A stretch of DNA of 64,000 bases from Albifimbria verrucaria. Taxonomy: Eukaryota; Ascomycota; Sordariomycetes; Hypocreales; Stachybotryaceae. The notes under the pieces were generated by a model. It was not told the origin of the DNA and did not search any database. It saw only the letters and a program-made list of their open reading frames with translations. How positions within the stretch are numbered: the first letter of the stretch is position 1; every line of letters starts with the position of its first letter. Made by a program: the position numbers and the translations under genes. This document shows, piece by piece, positions 23,273 to 34,939 of the stretch. The stretch lies in assembly GCA_020081605.1 (NCBI GenBank), contig JAHREC010000011.1:1302001-1366000 (forward strand), in the 5' to 3' direction.

Positions 23273-23409
23273 TCGGAAACAAATAGCTGCGAAATAGCTA
23301 AAATTCTGGCGCCTGCTTGATAAAGGCGCTGTATTTGCCATAGTGCTGAAAAAAATAAAACAGACCTAAGAGCATACCTTACGCAGTCGTAAAGAAGTGA
23401 CTGAAGCCT

Positions 23410-24670
23410 TTACTTCAAACCCATTTTGCTAACCAGAGCCTCTGCAATATCTTTTGCAAACTCTGGGTTATTAATATCCCTCTGATCATCAACAACCGTT
23501 ATGCCACTTCCTTCAAGACCTGATTTGACTGAGTCAAAGAGCACTGTATCGGCCTCTGCATCTGCGAATGGACCATCAGGCACAGCCATTAAACTCACAC
23601 CTCCTCTTGGCAACCAAACCTCAATCTTGCTGGCGTCTTTGGATTTATCTTTCAGCTTTTTGCAGATGAGATCAGCGACCTGTTTGGATTCATCCTTGGA
23701 CGAGCGCATGAGCGTAACATCAGGGTTATGCTCGTACAGTTTCCTGTCTTGATACCGAGGCGGAACTGTCGACTTTGGCCCGAAGTTGGTCATGTCAGTG
23801 GCTCCCAGAGACACTATGTATGGTATCCCAGCCTCGGCTGCCGCCTCGAGGCGATTTGGCCCAGCACTCATAGTCCCACCCGTGATGAAGTCGCATAGTT
23901 CAGTTGTGGTGAGATCCAAGACAGCGTCAAGTCTTCCCTCTCGAACAAGACGCTCCATAGCCTTGCCGCCATGCCCGGTAGCATGGAATACGTACACCTC
24001 AACATCGTAATTGGATTCCAAATGGTGTCGAATCGCATCCACGCCAGGCGTGGTTACGCCAAACATAGTCGCCCCAACACGACGCTTCTGTCTTGCTGCC
24101 TTGCCTGAACCTTTGGAGGCCTCGCTGTTTTTCTTCTCTCTGCATACGCCAGCGCAGCACCAGAAATCGCAGCACCGGCATTGCTGAGGATGTCGCTCAA
24201 AACCTCATTGAGACCGGCGACATCGACAACCGAGTACATCAAGCTGATGTCGGTCTCACCGACGATGTGCCCAGTGTCGCCGCTAGCGACAGTGGACACA
24301 ACGAGCTTCGGAAACCCCACCGGGACAGCGTCGCGCATTACTGCTGCTGCCAGAGAAGTCCCGCAGGAACCGCCAGCCGCGACGATGCCATGGATGCGCC
24401 CCGCTTCAAAGAGACTCCTCGTCACTTCAATTGCACAGCCCGACATGAGCTGGATATACTCCGCTCGGGAAACTTTGGCTGGATCCTGGCCAGTTTTGCT
24501 TTGAGCTAATAGCTCCTTCTGAGGTATGGTAATGTTCTCATTTTCGGTGCTTTCCCGGCCAACGTCAATCAGCGTGACGTTGACATTTCCGCTCTCGACA
24601 ATGCGGTCGCGGAGAAAAGAAGCTCCTCAAGTTTGGTGTCACAGGTACCAATTAGAGCGACCGTTGCCAT
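23410..24670 (-). CDS. Tm-1-like / UPF0261 protein, two frameshifts
   Basis: 420 residues with two single-base gaps restored. The N-terminus (MATVALIGTCDTKLEELLF) and the blocks GIVAAGGSCGTS, PKLVVSTVASGDT, FGVTTPGVDA and VFHATGHGGKAMERL are typical of the UPF0261 family. This is the N-terminal half of the plant Tm-1 protein and a widespread bacterial/fungal family of unsettled biochemical function. Breaks lie near 24612-24616 and near 24083-24087. Each needs one base, after which the frame is 1263 nt, an exact multiple of three. The start codon at 24670 faces the start of the TIM-barrel gene 464 bp away. In plants the two modules are fused in one protein, so this pair probably acts together. 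No catalytic residue assignment is attempted. Confidence 0.85.
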
Positions 24671-25134
24671 GATTGCCTGTGTTTTTGTAAAGCAAGAGAA
24701 ATTCCTAGGTATAGATGAAGGAGCCAAATTGCAACTGTTTATGTCGGGTTGTTGTTCTCAAGTCATTAAGTGTCTTGGGGATGGTTGAAACATGCAAAGT
24801 TCATGATGTACGGACAGACATTTCTGGTGACAACATCCTTGAATTGAGAAGTGAAACCTGCATGTAGCTGAGCACAATGACCGTCTATCAGAGTTTAGAT
24901 GGAGAACACTTTGTAGGTCATACAGTAGTGCATTCCGTCACGACTTGATTTGACAGCCCGTCCCCGCTTTCGGCTAGCAAGTGGTTCCATGACAGTCATG
25001 ATGGCCAAGATTGCACTCAAGACTTGTTGAGCTTTTGGTTCTCTGCCTGAAAGTTGCTCTAAACACAACCACGGATAAGTGTGGTTGCTGGTTTTAATTG
25101 AAGGCGCCAATACAAGATACTCACTACAAGCATC
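24671..25134. promoter_or_regulatory. Shared divergent promoter of the Tm-1-like pair
   Basis: 464 bp between opposed start codons. I see no clear palindrome. Shared control is inferred from arrangement only. Confidence 0.4.
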
Positions 25135-26056
25135 ATGGCTCCCGCTAAGCCTCGCCAAGAAATCCTCAAGGCCCTGCGCGATCAAGTCGCCAATGGCAAG
25201 CCCATTGTCGGTGCCGGTGCAGGTATTGGTTTGTCTGCCAAATTCATCGAAGAAGGCGGCGGAGACTTGATCATCATTTACAACAGCGGCCGCTTCCGAA
25301 TGGCTGGCCGTGGCTCTCTCGCTGGTCTGATGCCTTACGGCAACGCCAATGATGTGGTTCTAGACATGGTAAGTTTCTGACTAGGCGATACCGAAATTTG
25401 GTGCCATGCTCCTGTGCAAGCTGCAGAGTCACTGACTTGAAATCTGCTAGGCCAAGGAAGTTCTCCCAGTCGTCAAACATACTCCAGTATTGGCTGGTGT
25501 GTGCGGTACAGACCCCTTCCGCGACATCCCAGGCTTTCTCGCTCAACTCAAGGGCCTCGGCTTCGCTGGCGTGCAGAACTTTCCCACAGTCGGTTTGATA
25601 GATGGTGTGTTCCGTGCCAATCTGGAAGAGACTGGCATGTCATATGACCTCGAGGTTGAAATGATTCGCCAGGCTCGTCAGCTAGACTTGCTCACCACTC
25701 CATACGTCTTTAACGTAGAAGAGAGTAAAAAGATGGCCGAAGCTGGGGCTGACATTCTTGTCGCGCATATGGGCCTCACAACCAGTGGATCTATCGGAGC
25801 GTCAACGGGCAAGACCCTTGATGAATGTGTCAAGCTGATTCAAGAGATTCGCGATGCTGCCGTCAAAATCAACCCAGAGGTCCTCATATTGTGTCATGGT
25901 GGCCCTATCGCAGCACCCGATGATGCTAAATACGTTTTGCAGAAGACCAAAGGTGTGCATGGATTCTACGGTGCTAGTTCTATGGAGCGACTTCCTGTTG
26001 AGGAGGCCATTACCAATATTACGAAGGCGTTTAAATCACTTGACTCAAGTAGATAG
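25135..26056 (+). CDS. TIM-barrel (PEP-hydrolase-like) protein, C-terminal half of Tm-1 family, one intron, intact
   Basis: 279 residues from two exons, 25135-25368 and 25451-26056, joined in phase 0 at ...VVLDM/AKEVLP. Motifs of the phosphoenolpyruvate-hydrolase-like / Tm-1 C-terminal family are clear: [65 protein letters not shown] and LCHGGPIA. The fold is a TIM barrel; the family is often annotated 'TIM-barrel enzyme' and its natural reaction is not settled. It is divergent from the UPF0261 partner, which supports a two-subunit or two-step unit. Codon use and splice sites look normal and there is no break. Confidence 0.88.
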
Positions 26057-26301
26057 ATGAGAAATGATTAGATCATGGATAGAATCACGGGGCTAATCCC
26101 TTGTACTCATCCACTAGATGCTAGTTTGGCAGCTGAAGCCCAGAAATAGAAGAACGGGTATTCAAAACATCAAAGCCTATCCATTGGCACCAACACGATG
26201 AAAACTTATGGTTAAGTAGTTACGGAACAACTATGTATCATATTTCGATATGCAGTGCCCTTTAATCCCAATATTGCCATGCTCAAAGTCACTACGTGTA
26301 C

Positions 26302-27246
26302 TCAGTCCTTCAATAAAGCCTCGAACACATCAGTAGGCGTTCGAGTGGGTGCAGCAAGCTCGAGTATTTCCTTGCTCGTAGTAGCCGTTGTGCACTCCCC
26401 TTCCCATGCGGGCTCCATAGAGTGCTTGATTGATAGTGTCATGTGCCTGGAGGCCTGATTTGCAGCGGCTATCTCATCGACTATTGACATATCCTTCCAG
26501 CTAACGTTTTCAACCTTAGTGCCGATATGCTGTTCAATCATCTCCACAACCTGGCGGCCGGTGATATCTTCCGGGCCGTTTATAACATATTTGGCATTAT
26601 TGTGCTTCTCAGCGTCTTCTAGTGATAGTAAGTGGGCTGCAATGACGCCGACATCATAGGGGTCGATTATTCCGACGGGCGCATCCTCAGATGCTATTAA
26701 ACGAAGCAATTCTTGCTTCCCAGTCTTGCGATACTGTTTGACAAATTCTACGGCTGGGACGAGATAGAGCGAAGCGAATGCATTGGGCTGCAAGGAGGTC
26801 CATTGTAATTTTTGAAAATCCGGTGAGCTTAGCAATGCCTCAATCGCCCAATGTGCGCGTGCATAGTACGGCTGAGCACTTGGTCGAACGTTAGGGGCAT
26901 TTGTTGAAATCCGAACAACATACTTGACGTCTGCTCCGAGGGCAGCAACGAGAAATCCAGATTCTTCCACGAAATGGCTTGGCCCGAGGTGAGGGGCAAT
27001 GAATATTTTGACAACCTCGTGTTCGCGTAGCCAGTCTTCTGTGATCTCTACCCAATTCTTCTCTGCTACATCAATCCCCGGCAGTGAAGCGAGCCGCTTT
27101 GACGCTTCGCTATCCAACGACCGTGTAAGGGCAAGGAGTCGATGCCCAGATAAATACTTGTTAGACTCCCACAGCTTCGAAAGTGTCTCGACAACACCCT
27201 GCCCAGTATTGCCTGTCGCGCCGGCAATTAGAATAGTAGGAGCCAT
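26302..27246 (-). CDS. NmrA-like / atypical SDR NAD(P)-binding protein, intact
   Basis: 314 residues from the ATG at 27246 (MAPTILIAG); 27264 adds six residues and is less likely, because the Rossmann strand begins directly after MAPT. The glycine-rich GATGNTGQG motif at residues about 9-17 binds the dinucleotide. YVVRISTNAPNV, HWAIEALL and WTSLQPNAF follow the pattern of NmrA / quinone oxidoreductase 2-like proteins. It has no intron and no catalytic YxxxK in the classical place, so it may be a redox-sensing regulator or a reductase of an unknown small substrate. It converges on the TIM-barrel gene, with 245 bp between stops. Confidence 0.8.
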   Translation of the reverse strand: MAPTILIAGATGNTGQGVVETLSKLWESNKYLSGHRLLALTRSLDSEASKRLASLPGIDVAEKNWVEITEDWLREHEVVKIFIAPHLGPSHFVEESGFLVAALGADVKYVVRISTNAPNVRPSAQPYYARAHWAIEALLSSPDFQKLQWTSLQPNAFASLYLVPAVEFVKQYRKTGKQELLRLIASEDAPVGIIDPYDVGVIAAHLLSLEDAEKHNNAKYVINGPEDITGRQVVEMIEQHIGTKVENVSWKDMSIVDEIAAANQASRHMTLSIKHSMEPAWEGECTTATTSKEILELAAPTRTPTDVFEALLKD

Positions 27247-27945
27247 GATGTCGAAAGTAGGCAATATTGCTGTTCATTCGATGGAAACAGGCAGGTGGGT
27301 GCATCAACACGAGTTTCGGCCCACGCTAAATAAGAGAACCTAGTTGACTCATACCGAGAAATAGAGACATTTCTGGCAATGATACGCAATCAATTAAATT
27401 GAATTTGTCAGATAGCTTACCAATCCTTGGCAGGTTCCCACCACTGAAGAGGAAGCTGTCCAAGCCTACGGCCTCATTGACAGGGATTCGTGACTACATT
27501 CCGCAATCCCCTTGCCATATGATAGGTTGAGGTTCTCCCGTTGTTGACCGCAATTCCATTGGGTAAACAACTTAAAATTGGGAGTTGGTATCAACTCATA
27601 TTCAACCCTGAGCCTAAGAGGTTTACTAGATCTGTGTAAAGACAGTTTAAACCCAGGCATCTGGTTCAGACATTAGACAGAAAATGGATAGGATAGCAGC
27701 ATTGTTATTTTACATGATTTATGGCAACAATTCAGCGCAATAAGCCCACAACTATCAAATTTCATTCTACGAAAAGGCATACAAGCACAAGCATCAGGGT
27801 TCAGGACGTTTAAGAAAAGGTTACATAATGAATCGATTTTTATTATCAAGACAGACGATCTGTGTCGAAATTTCGTTAACTTGACCAGGTTGGCTATAAA
27901 AATGTAGATATGAAGAGCTCTCAGACTATGGCCACAACTCGTCAT
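27247..27945. other. Intergenic region upstream of NmrA-like gene
   Basis: Short ORFs on both strands (27466-27660 and 27673-27945) have no recognisable content. I see no gene. Confidence 0.35.
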
Positions 27946-28570
27946 CTACTGCATGAGCATCACATCACTCACCATTTGCTGAGCCGCTTGCGCGTTGCAC
28001 GCAGCTTCGCAGGCCTTCTTCAGTCCTTCCAAGTCAATGATAGTAAACCTGATCGAAATAGGGACGTGCGAGAAAACTACAAGCATGGCCGCCGTAGGAG
28101 TTGCCAGACCCTTGATTCTCCCGTAACCTACATTCATCAAGCAAACGTCATTGGCACCATTGGCCATGTGAACCTCGGCTACGATGCGCGTAGCGAAACG
28201 CATGAGCCTTCTCCCTTGCGAGTAAGATCTGAACTTTATGGTGCTCATAACCTCTGTGAAGAATGTCTTGCGGTTGCAAAGAGTAAACTCAGTCATCTCG
28301 CAATCGAAAGTAGAGTTCCAGGTACGAAATTTGATACCATAACGCTTACCAGCTTTTTTGAAAGGGGAGCCTGAATCCAAATGACGGTGTTTTCGGTGTA
28401 TCTCTTTTGGGGCGTTCCACTACTGGACGGCTTGCCCCAGGTTGAACCCTGCGACTGCTTCCCTCGACGCCAAGTCCGTCACCAGATACCATACTGCCCC
28501 TTCTGCTCGCCATTTCGCTAATGCTGATGGACTTCAGTGGACAAATCTGCGTATATGGGGCGAACTCCAC
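27946..28570 (-). CDS. Uncertain hypothetical gene, possibly two exons
   Basis: I do not recognise this. Two overlapping minus-strand ORFs are seen. The upstream one (28570-28346) is Ser/Arg/Pro-rich and ends at a GTAAGC that could be a splice donor. The downstream one (to 27946) runs 144 codons without a stop and contains a patterned segment (GRRLMRFATRIVAEVH, AMLVVFSHVPISIRF). Joining them through an AAG acceptor near 28266 requires one extra base upstream of the donor, in the A-run at 28356-28361, like the errors elsewhere. The plus strand has an equally long ORF over the same DNA, so this may be chance. Confidence 0.22.
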
Positions 28571-28872
28571 GTAGAATCTCGAGAGGTGTCAGATGACAAG
28601 CGGAATGCTATCATTCGCTGTCTAAATTTGAAGTGATTCATGATAAAGATGCACATGCTCGATTTATAACGGAATTCTGTCGTTGCTATTCACAGAACCA
28701 GCACTTTTGCAAATCATATTTTCACGCGTCTTAAGGCAAATAAAATTGTTTTATACAAGAACAGATCTAAGTTAATTACAAAGAAGTCATTGCGTGGCCG
28801 AACAAAAAGGTGTACCACCATACAAAATTCCTGGCGGTAATGTTCACTCATACAACGTGCTCAACACTAAGC

Positions 28873-30065
28873 TTAGTTGGCAACAAGCTTGAAGCTCTGC
28901 CAGGTGGCTCCGGAGTTCCAGCATTGCGCATCGTTGGTCAGCTTGAAGTTGGACGCGGTTCCAGTGCAGTCTTTGCCAGTGTAAGTGTACACGCGGATGT
29001 TTCTGCCGAACATGCCCTGTCCGACTGCTTCATTGAAGCCCTTGAATGGCGCGGCAGAATTGTGGCAGCTGTTCAGGTTTCCAAGCTTGGTCGTCTGAAC
29101 AGCCTTGCAGCAGGTGTTCTCCTCAAAGAGCCTCAAAGTCAGAGTAGAGATGGAGGCAACACTGGGGCTCCTGCGCAGGTGCCAGGGTTGGTCGGGTTGG
29201 TAGGAGGGTTGGTGGGAGGGTTGGTGGGAGGGTTGGTGGGAGGGTTCGTAGGAGGGTTCGTAGGAGGGTTGGTAGGCGGGTTGGTGGGAACCTCAGGAAC
29301 GTCAGACTCTCCAGAATCACCTTCAGTGTGAGAAACCCGGATCTTGTAGAAGTGGAGCTCGGTCTCGCCCTCGCCCTGGTTGTAGTTACCGGCCTTGAAG
29401 TAGCTGTCGGGGCCGTTCAGCTCAAAGGTATCGAGCGTCTTGAACGCCTTGCCGTTGATGCTAACAGACAGAACGTTCTTCTCGTAGCGAATCTCGTAGG
29501 TGAAACGCTGGCCCTTGGGGACATTGTCAATCTCGGATCTCTGCTGGCTGCAGGTACGGCACTTCTGAACACCCATGCTGAGGCGACCGTTGGATGCATA
29601 GTAAAGCTCGGCGACGGGCTTGTGCGAGATGGAGTCGTCAATGTGAATTTGTCCAACACAAATCTCACCGTCGTTCTTGACAGCCTTGACGTCGCCAAAG
29701 AGCCGGTTGACAGGACCGAAGGGGCTCCATTTGGACGGGCTGTTTTCGCGAAACTCGGTGCGGCAGTGCTTGCTGTTGGGCGTGGTGACGCACTGTGAGT
29801 TCGACGGCGATCCGGGAACTTTCATGACAAGGGCACCATCGCTGCCGGTGTAAAAGTACTCTGAGCTCTTGTAGCCACCGCAGCCTTGAAGGCTGCCGCT
29901 AGAGATTGTCTCTGGGCTGCCAGGGCTTCCCGTGGGCATTTGCAACTTCCACTTGGAGAGATCGAAGTTTCCACCAGGGGCACAGCTGGGGTTGAGCTGA
30001 GCCATGCCGCTGCCGACCAGCAGCAGGGAGACAATGGCGGGCTGCAAAAAGGTAACGAAAATCAT
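28873..30065 (-). CDS. Secreted PL7 alginate-lyase-like polysaccharide lyase with NPPT linker and C-terminal Cys module, one frameshift
   Basis: 397 residues. The signal peptide covers about residues 1-23 (cleavage near GMAQ). The PL7 / alginate lyase 2 domain (about 26-255) shows the family motifs KHCRTEFRE (catalytic Arg region), VGQIHID (Gln/His of the active site) and YFKAGNYNQ (Tyr-containing strand). A proline-threonine linker of eight Asn-Pro-Pro-Thr units follows, then a module of about 90 residues with five to six Cys and no family that I know. A single-base gap in the CCCC run at 29164-29167 separates linker and module; adding one base gives 1194 nt. The start at 30065 is preferred to the in-frame 30176, because the signal peptide begins there. 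It would cleave alginate, glucuronan or a similar uronate polymer by beta-elimination outside the cell. Confidence 0.85.
29187..29290 (-). repeat. 12-nt tandem repeat encoding (Asn-Pro-Pro-Thr)n
   Basis: About eight units of ggttggtggga or ggttcgtagga type (plus-strand reading) encode the flexible linker of the PL7 enzyme. The units are near identical, so copy number may vary between strains. Confidence 0.85.
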
Positions 30066-32455
30066 TGTGAAGAAAAGATACAGTACAGTAAAGAGTGTGT
30101 CGGTTGAAAGAAAGTTAGTGAAAGACAAAGAAGAAAGCCTTGTAAATGTGGTGATGTACAGCCAGAACACCAACACTCCGTGACGCCCGATCGATGGTTA
30201 TATACAAATTCGTCAATGGACGAAAGACCAGGGGTTGGAGGTTCCGATGGTCCGCTATGATTACCTGCATCCCTGAGTTCTTCGCGTTGGTGCTAAAATA
30301 GCTACACTGAATCCACAAGTGGACACGCTATCCCGTGTTCCTGCAGCGCGCCCCTGCAAGGTCGAAACAAGCCATTCAGCTAATTACCTTGTAGGGCAAG
30401 CTGAAGCATTACAGAGGATTGCCTGGCTCGTGCATTAACTCTTCATGGACTAGAACTGACCATATTTCCCTATGAAGCCCAGCTCGATGCCCATGGCCTG
30501 TGCGGCGAACCCGATATGGCCATATTGCCCAAATGGGAGAGCAACAATGAATGGAATGTTGGGGCGGTAGTTGACAGAATTGGAAGGCCTTTACGTTCGG
30601 TTGTTAAGCTGAGACCAGAAGCTATATATACGGTCGGCCGAGTGCTGATCCGCGCATCCCACAGCGCCACGCACGTTTGACAGCCAGCCAACTTCAAGCA
30701 TTATCCAATGGTCTTTCATACAAACATGATACAACATCAAACAATCATACATGCCATTGCTTGGCGATCTGATGTCAAATCCTTTCGCAAATCTCGGCGA
30801 GAGGCTATGTCAGCGGCTTGTGATTAAAGGGTACAAGGCAAGAACTGATTAGGAAAACAAGCACAACCATGGACTATTCGGCAAAGATGATCGAAACCAG
30901 CTATTTTCGTTCGGTTCCGGCACAAGTTGACACTCGATACGAGGCTTGATTAAGTTGAGCTTCTTGCAGGTCTGCAGTAAAGCCGTGGCTTCAGTATCCA
31001 CACACAATTGCGCGTGATGTCACTGCCATTGCTTCGTCGACTGCCCCTTGTTTTGTGATCCCATCTAATCACAGGAAATTGAAATAAAAGAGTCATGGTG
31101 TTGTTTAGGGTAGGTCCAGGACAGCTCAGATTTAACTTGACATTGGGATCGGCTCCTTTTGAAGGCTAGTCTTGTTCATATAGGTATGATCGTTCATGGT
31201 TGGACCTACAGGGTAGGAAATCGCGTCGGACACTGGCCAAAGTCATTTGAGGATAAGTTGCGAAACTGATGAAGACAAGTGGACTAGAACTTATAATCGC
31301 GACTTGTCTTACGAATAGAGCAGCATAGAAGCTATGGAGAGATTAAAAGGCAGGTCTTCTGTCTACAATGTCGCACCTTCATCCTAGGAGGAACATATTA
31401 TATCACATTGTTGTGGAAAAGAGCAAAGATTTGTGCCGTGTCAACAATATGCGAAAATATTCTTGTGTGTAGTAATTTATTCTTCTCCAGGTGTCTCTTC
31501 ATGTGAGTGATCATATCTCCACTGAGGTCACGAAGCAGAAATACTGTCGTTACATGTAACAACCCCGAATAGCGTTGTACTCGACAATGCAGTTGCAACC
31601 CTCTTATCGCACAATGGCACCTCGAAAGAAAGCCGCATATGCGGACTCATGGCCCGTGCTGCCTCCGCTGATAGCGTGGCGTGCTTTGGAGGAACATGAT
31701 TCGAGTAAGAGATGAGTGGTCGTGAGTGCCAGTTATCACTTCGTCAAACCATCAAACACAAAGGTTTCCCATCCCGTAACCACACGCTCCCATGAAGCCT
31801 GCCAAGACACTTCAATGCATGAGACCAGTTGCTAGCCATAAGTCAAAAACTTCGCGCCGGTTGTGGTACGCTGACAATTAAGTCGGAGTGATGACTCGAC
31901 GTGCCTATGCCCTGAACCATCCGTGACGATAACGTGCTACCAGACCTTTTTCCTAGTCTCTTTTCCTCAACAATGGTGTTACCTTGCGTTCTCCCTCTCT
32001 GTCACAATACCCCGCTGGATACACGGCACTCTGATCAAGGTTCGGCTAACGTTGAGAGGCTGGTGGAGGGATCGGCTAAGCAAGCGCCGGAAAAGGCCTG
32101 TCAAGCACTTTTCCGACCCGGCCACCACCCTGCCTCTCGTTGAACTTGGCGAACAAGGAACAAGGGCCCGTCACGCCGTTGTCACTACTCCGCTAGCGCA
32201 AATCCCCATTTTCCTTTCCCCAGACGTGCGCTCGTCACCTCCCCACATCCCCGCGAAACAGAGATGCACGGATATGGAAATGGATCCCGCCCAGGTTGCA
32301 TTCGCTACCCTATTAGATTGCGCATCTCCGCTCTCTTGCCCTTGCTACTTGTTCAATTCCCTTTGATATAAAGACTCGCGGGTATCATCGAGACCTTGGG
32401 GTTCCTTCAACCCACCCTTCCTTAGATTGTGGTGAACCAGGATCACTCCAGCACC
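30066..32455. other. Intergenic region (2.4 kb) between PL7 and MFS genes
   Basis: Holds the PL7 promoter on one side and the MFS promoter on the other. Small ORFs (for example 31923-32366) have no family features. A CGG-rich stretch near 32070-32120 could contain Zn2Cys6 half sites. Confidence 0.4.
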
Positions 32456-34201
32456 ATGTCGAACCAAGAAAACACGTCGACCATCGTGTCAACCGATGAC
32501 AAGAACAACATTTCACATGTCGAAGATCGTGAGAACGATGACTTTCAAAAGGCGCCCGTAAACGACCGTGTCGACGAGTTTGGTGCAGCAACCAAGACCG
32601 ACCCCAAAGAGATTGCCCTTGTCAAGAAGCTGGACTGGTACATGATGGTAAGCATTCTCAGTGGTTTCAGTTGATGAGAGAAAACATGACCAAAATTTAA
32701 TCAGCCTATCCTTTGGCTCATGTACTTTTCAACTTCCTCGACCGAAACGCCATGATCAACGGACGTCTCAACGGCCTCGAAGAGCATCTGAACCTCAAAG
32801 GCTCCCAGTACAATACATGCGTATCGATCTTGTTTGTCGGTTATCTCTGTGGCCAGGTTCCCTCCAACATGATACTTAACCGAGTCCGACCTTCATGGTA
32901 CATGGCTGGTAAGAAGACAACTTGCTGAAGACCTAACGTTAAGCAATGGTTAACCCCCTCTTTAGGCTTCTGCATGGCATGGTCTGTCTTGTCTCTACTC
33001 ACATACAAGGCTAAGAGCTTCGAAAGTATGCTCGTATGCCGCTTTCTTCTGGGAATTACTGAGGCACCCTTCTACCCTGGTGCTCTGTACATGATCTCCA
33101 TGTTCTATACTCGAAAGGAGATTGCCACCCGTATGTCCATTTTCTATACCGGAAACATGGCTGCAAGCTCCTTCTCGGGTCTCATTGCGGCACCTATTTT
33201 TTCTGGCCTTGATGGTGTTCATGGCCTTCATGGATGGCAATGGTGAGATCCCGCATATACAACACAATTCCGTTACTGAGCATTTGCCTAATAACCTTCT
33301 TAGGCTCTTCATCATCCAGGGTGCTTTCTCTATGGCTATCGCTATTCTGGCTGCCTTCACTCTCCCCGATAGCCCCTCAAGACTCGCTGGCTCAAGCAAG
33401 AAGAGCGTGAGCTCGCGCATGCCCGAATCGCCCGTGATACCACTGGCCGCCGCGAGGGAACCAGTGTCTGGACTGGTCTACGAGAGGCTGCCTCCGACTG
33501 GCGAACTTGGGTCTTTTGCCTCATGGACAACTTCCATCTCTCGGTATGTGGTAGCTACTCTTCGGATGTAAAAACCGCTAACAAATGTAATAGGCCAATG
33601 GCTTCAAGAATTTCTTGCCCAGCGTCATCAAGACTCTTGGCTACAACACCACCATTACTCTAGTCCTGACCTGCCCTCCCTATCTGTTTGCCGCTTTTCT
33701 CTCGGTGGCTGTCTCTTGGTCTTCTGGACGCTTTAACGAGCGTACATGGCACGCAACTGTCAGCAAAGGCGTTGCTATTGCTGGATTCGCTCTATCTTGT
33801 GCAACCCTCAACATACCTGCCCGTTTTGTAGGTATCATGCTCTTCGTTGGTGCTACGTATGGTGTCAACAACATCATCCTCGGATGGACTGCCAGTGGTA
33901 AGTCGAAATGTCCCTAGTTTGTAATTCATTTTCTAACTTCTTTCTAGTTGTCGGCCAAACCGATGAGAAAAAGGCTGTTGCCATTGCTATGGCTAATACC
34001 ATGGGCAACCTCGCGTCCGTTTACACCCCTTATCTCTGGCCAAAGAGCGCCGAGCCCCGTTATGTCCAGCCCATGGTCGCCTCCATCGCTTTTTCGCTTG
34101 GTGTTGTCCTCTGTGCCTGGATCATGAGGATCTCTTTGCAGCGGAAGAATAAGAAGATGCGGGAGCAGAACCCTAACGAGACAAACTTTTACGTGTATTA
34201 A
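32456..34201 (+). CDS. MFS permease, allantoate/anion:cation symporter type, six exons, two frameshifts
   Basis: 490 residues. Exons: 32456-32647, 32705-32908, 32966-33242, 33304-33543, 33594-33897 and 33948-34201. Phases close only if one base is added in the TTTT run at 32726-32729 and one near 33379-33381; the total is then 1473 nt. An acidic, hydrophilic N-terminus leads to KLDWYMM, the NFLDRNAMINGRL segment typical of Dal5/Tna1-like carriers, GITEAPFYPGALYMISMFY in TM4, and about 12 helices in all. Family members import carboxylates, vitamins and sugar acids with protons. Next to an aldolase and a sugar-acid dehydratase, the likely cargo is an aldonate or uronate. It acts in the plasma membrane. 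Confidence 0.87.
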
Positions 34202-34939
34202 TTTGCACAGCTTATAATGATATGAGTGGTTATTGTGGAGTTTTATAACATGCTTTGGGTACTGTACTTGGGATATTTTGTAGCAATGGTTAATTTTATT
34301 GACCTAACGCAAGGAGGAGCATGCCATATCTAGTTGAAGGTTGGGGCGTGTGCTTGTCCATCAACAAGCTAAAGACATGAATGAACATGCGAATTTGCAG
34401 TCCATCTTGATTTTCCATTGTGAAACCTCTCCCAGACCATTAGTAAGGCAGAAGATGCCATAATGCAAGAGTCAGCAAATCATCTGGCGCCAAAAACTAT
34501 TTTATTCATTCCTAGATTGCTGTTATGTGGCCAAAAATACCTCCATCGGATCCATCTGCCATGCCATGCATTGACTATAGATCGCCGGATAAGGACGAAT
34601 TAGAACTCAATCAAAGATGATTTGCAAAGTGAAGATAAGAATCCCAGGATATGTACGGTCAGATCCAACACCAAGAATATCCCATTAATGCTCCGGGAAG
34701 TAATACAAGGTGGGGTGCCAGATCTTCATTACAGGTTGTCTACACGTATATTTCGTCTGTGCCTCAAATACGACGAAAGTTCATAATATAACCCAGAAGC
34801 GATAGCCGTGACACAAAGAAAAAAGAAGAAAAGTAATAATAATAAAATAGTCCGTGGTGTATAACCGAGCTCGCTCTAGGCATCTATTCCTGCAGACCGC
34901 TAACAGTTTGATAGAACGGGTATTCTCTTGGCGCAATAT
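34202..34939. other. Convergent intergenic region between MFS and aldolase genes
   Basis: 738 bp containing both 3' ends. AT-rich in its right part (AATAATAAT near 34832-34846). No gene seen. Confidence 0.4.

Noticed and set aside
27910..28374. 154-codon plus-strand ORF
   Set aside because: No family features, and the opposite strand is open over the same region; at most one is real, and neither is well supported.
29187..29290. Regular short repeats resembling a CRISPR-like array
   Set aside because: They are 12-nt in-frame units coding Asn-Pro-Pro-Thr inside a secreted enzyme in a eukaryote.
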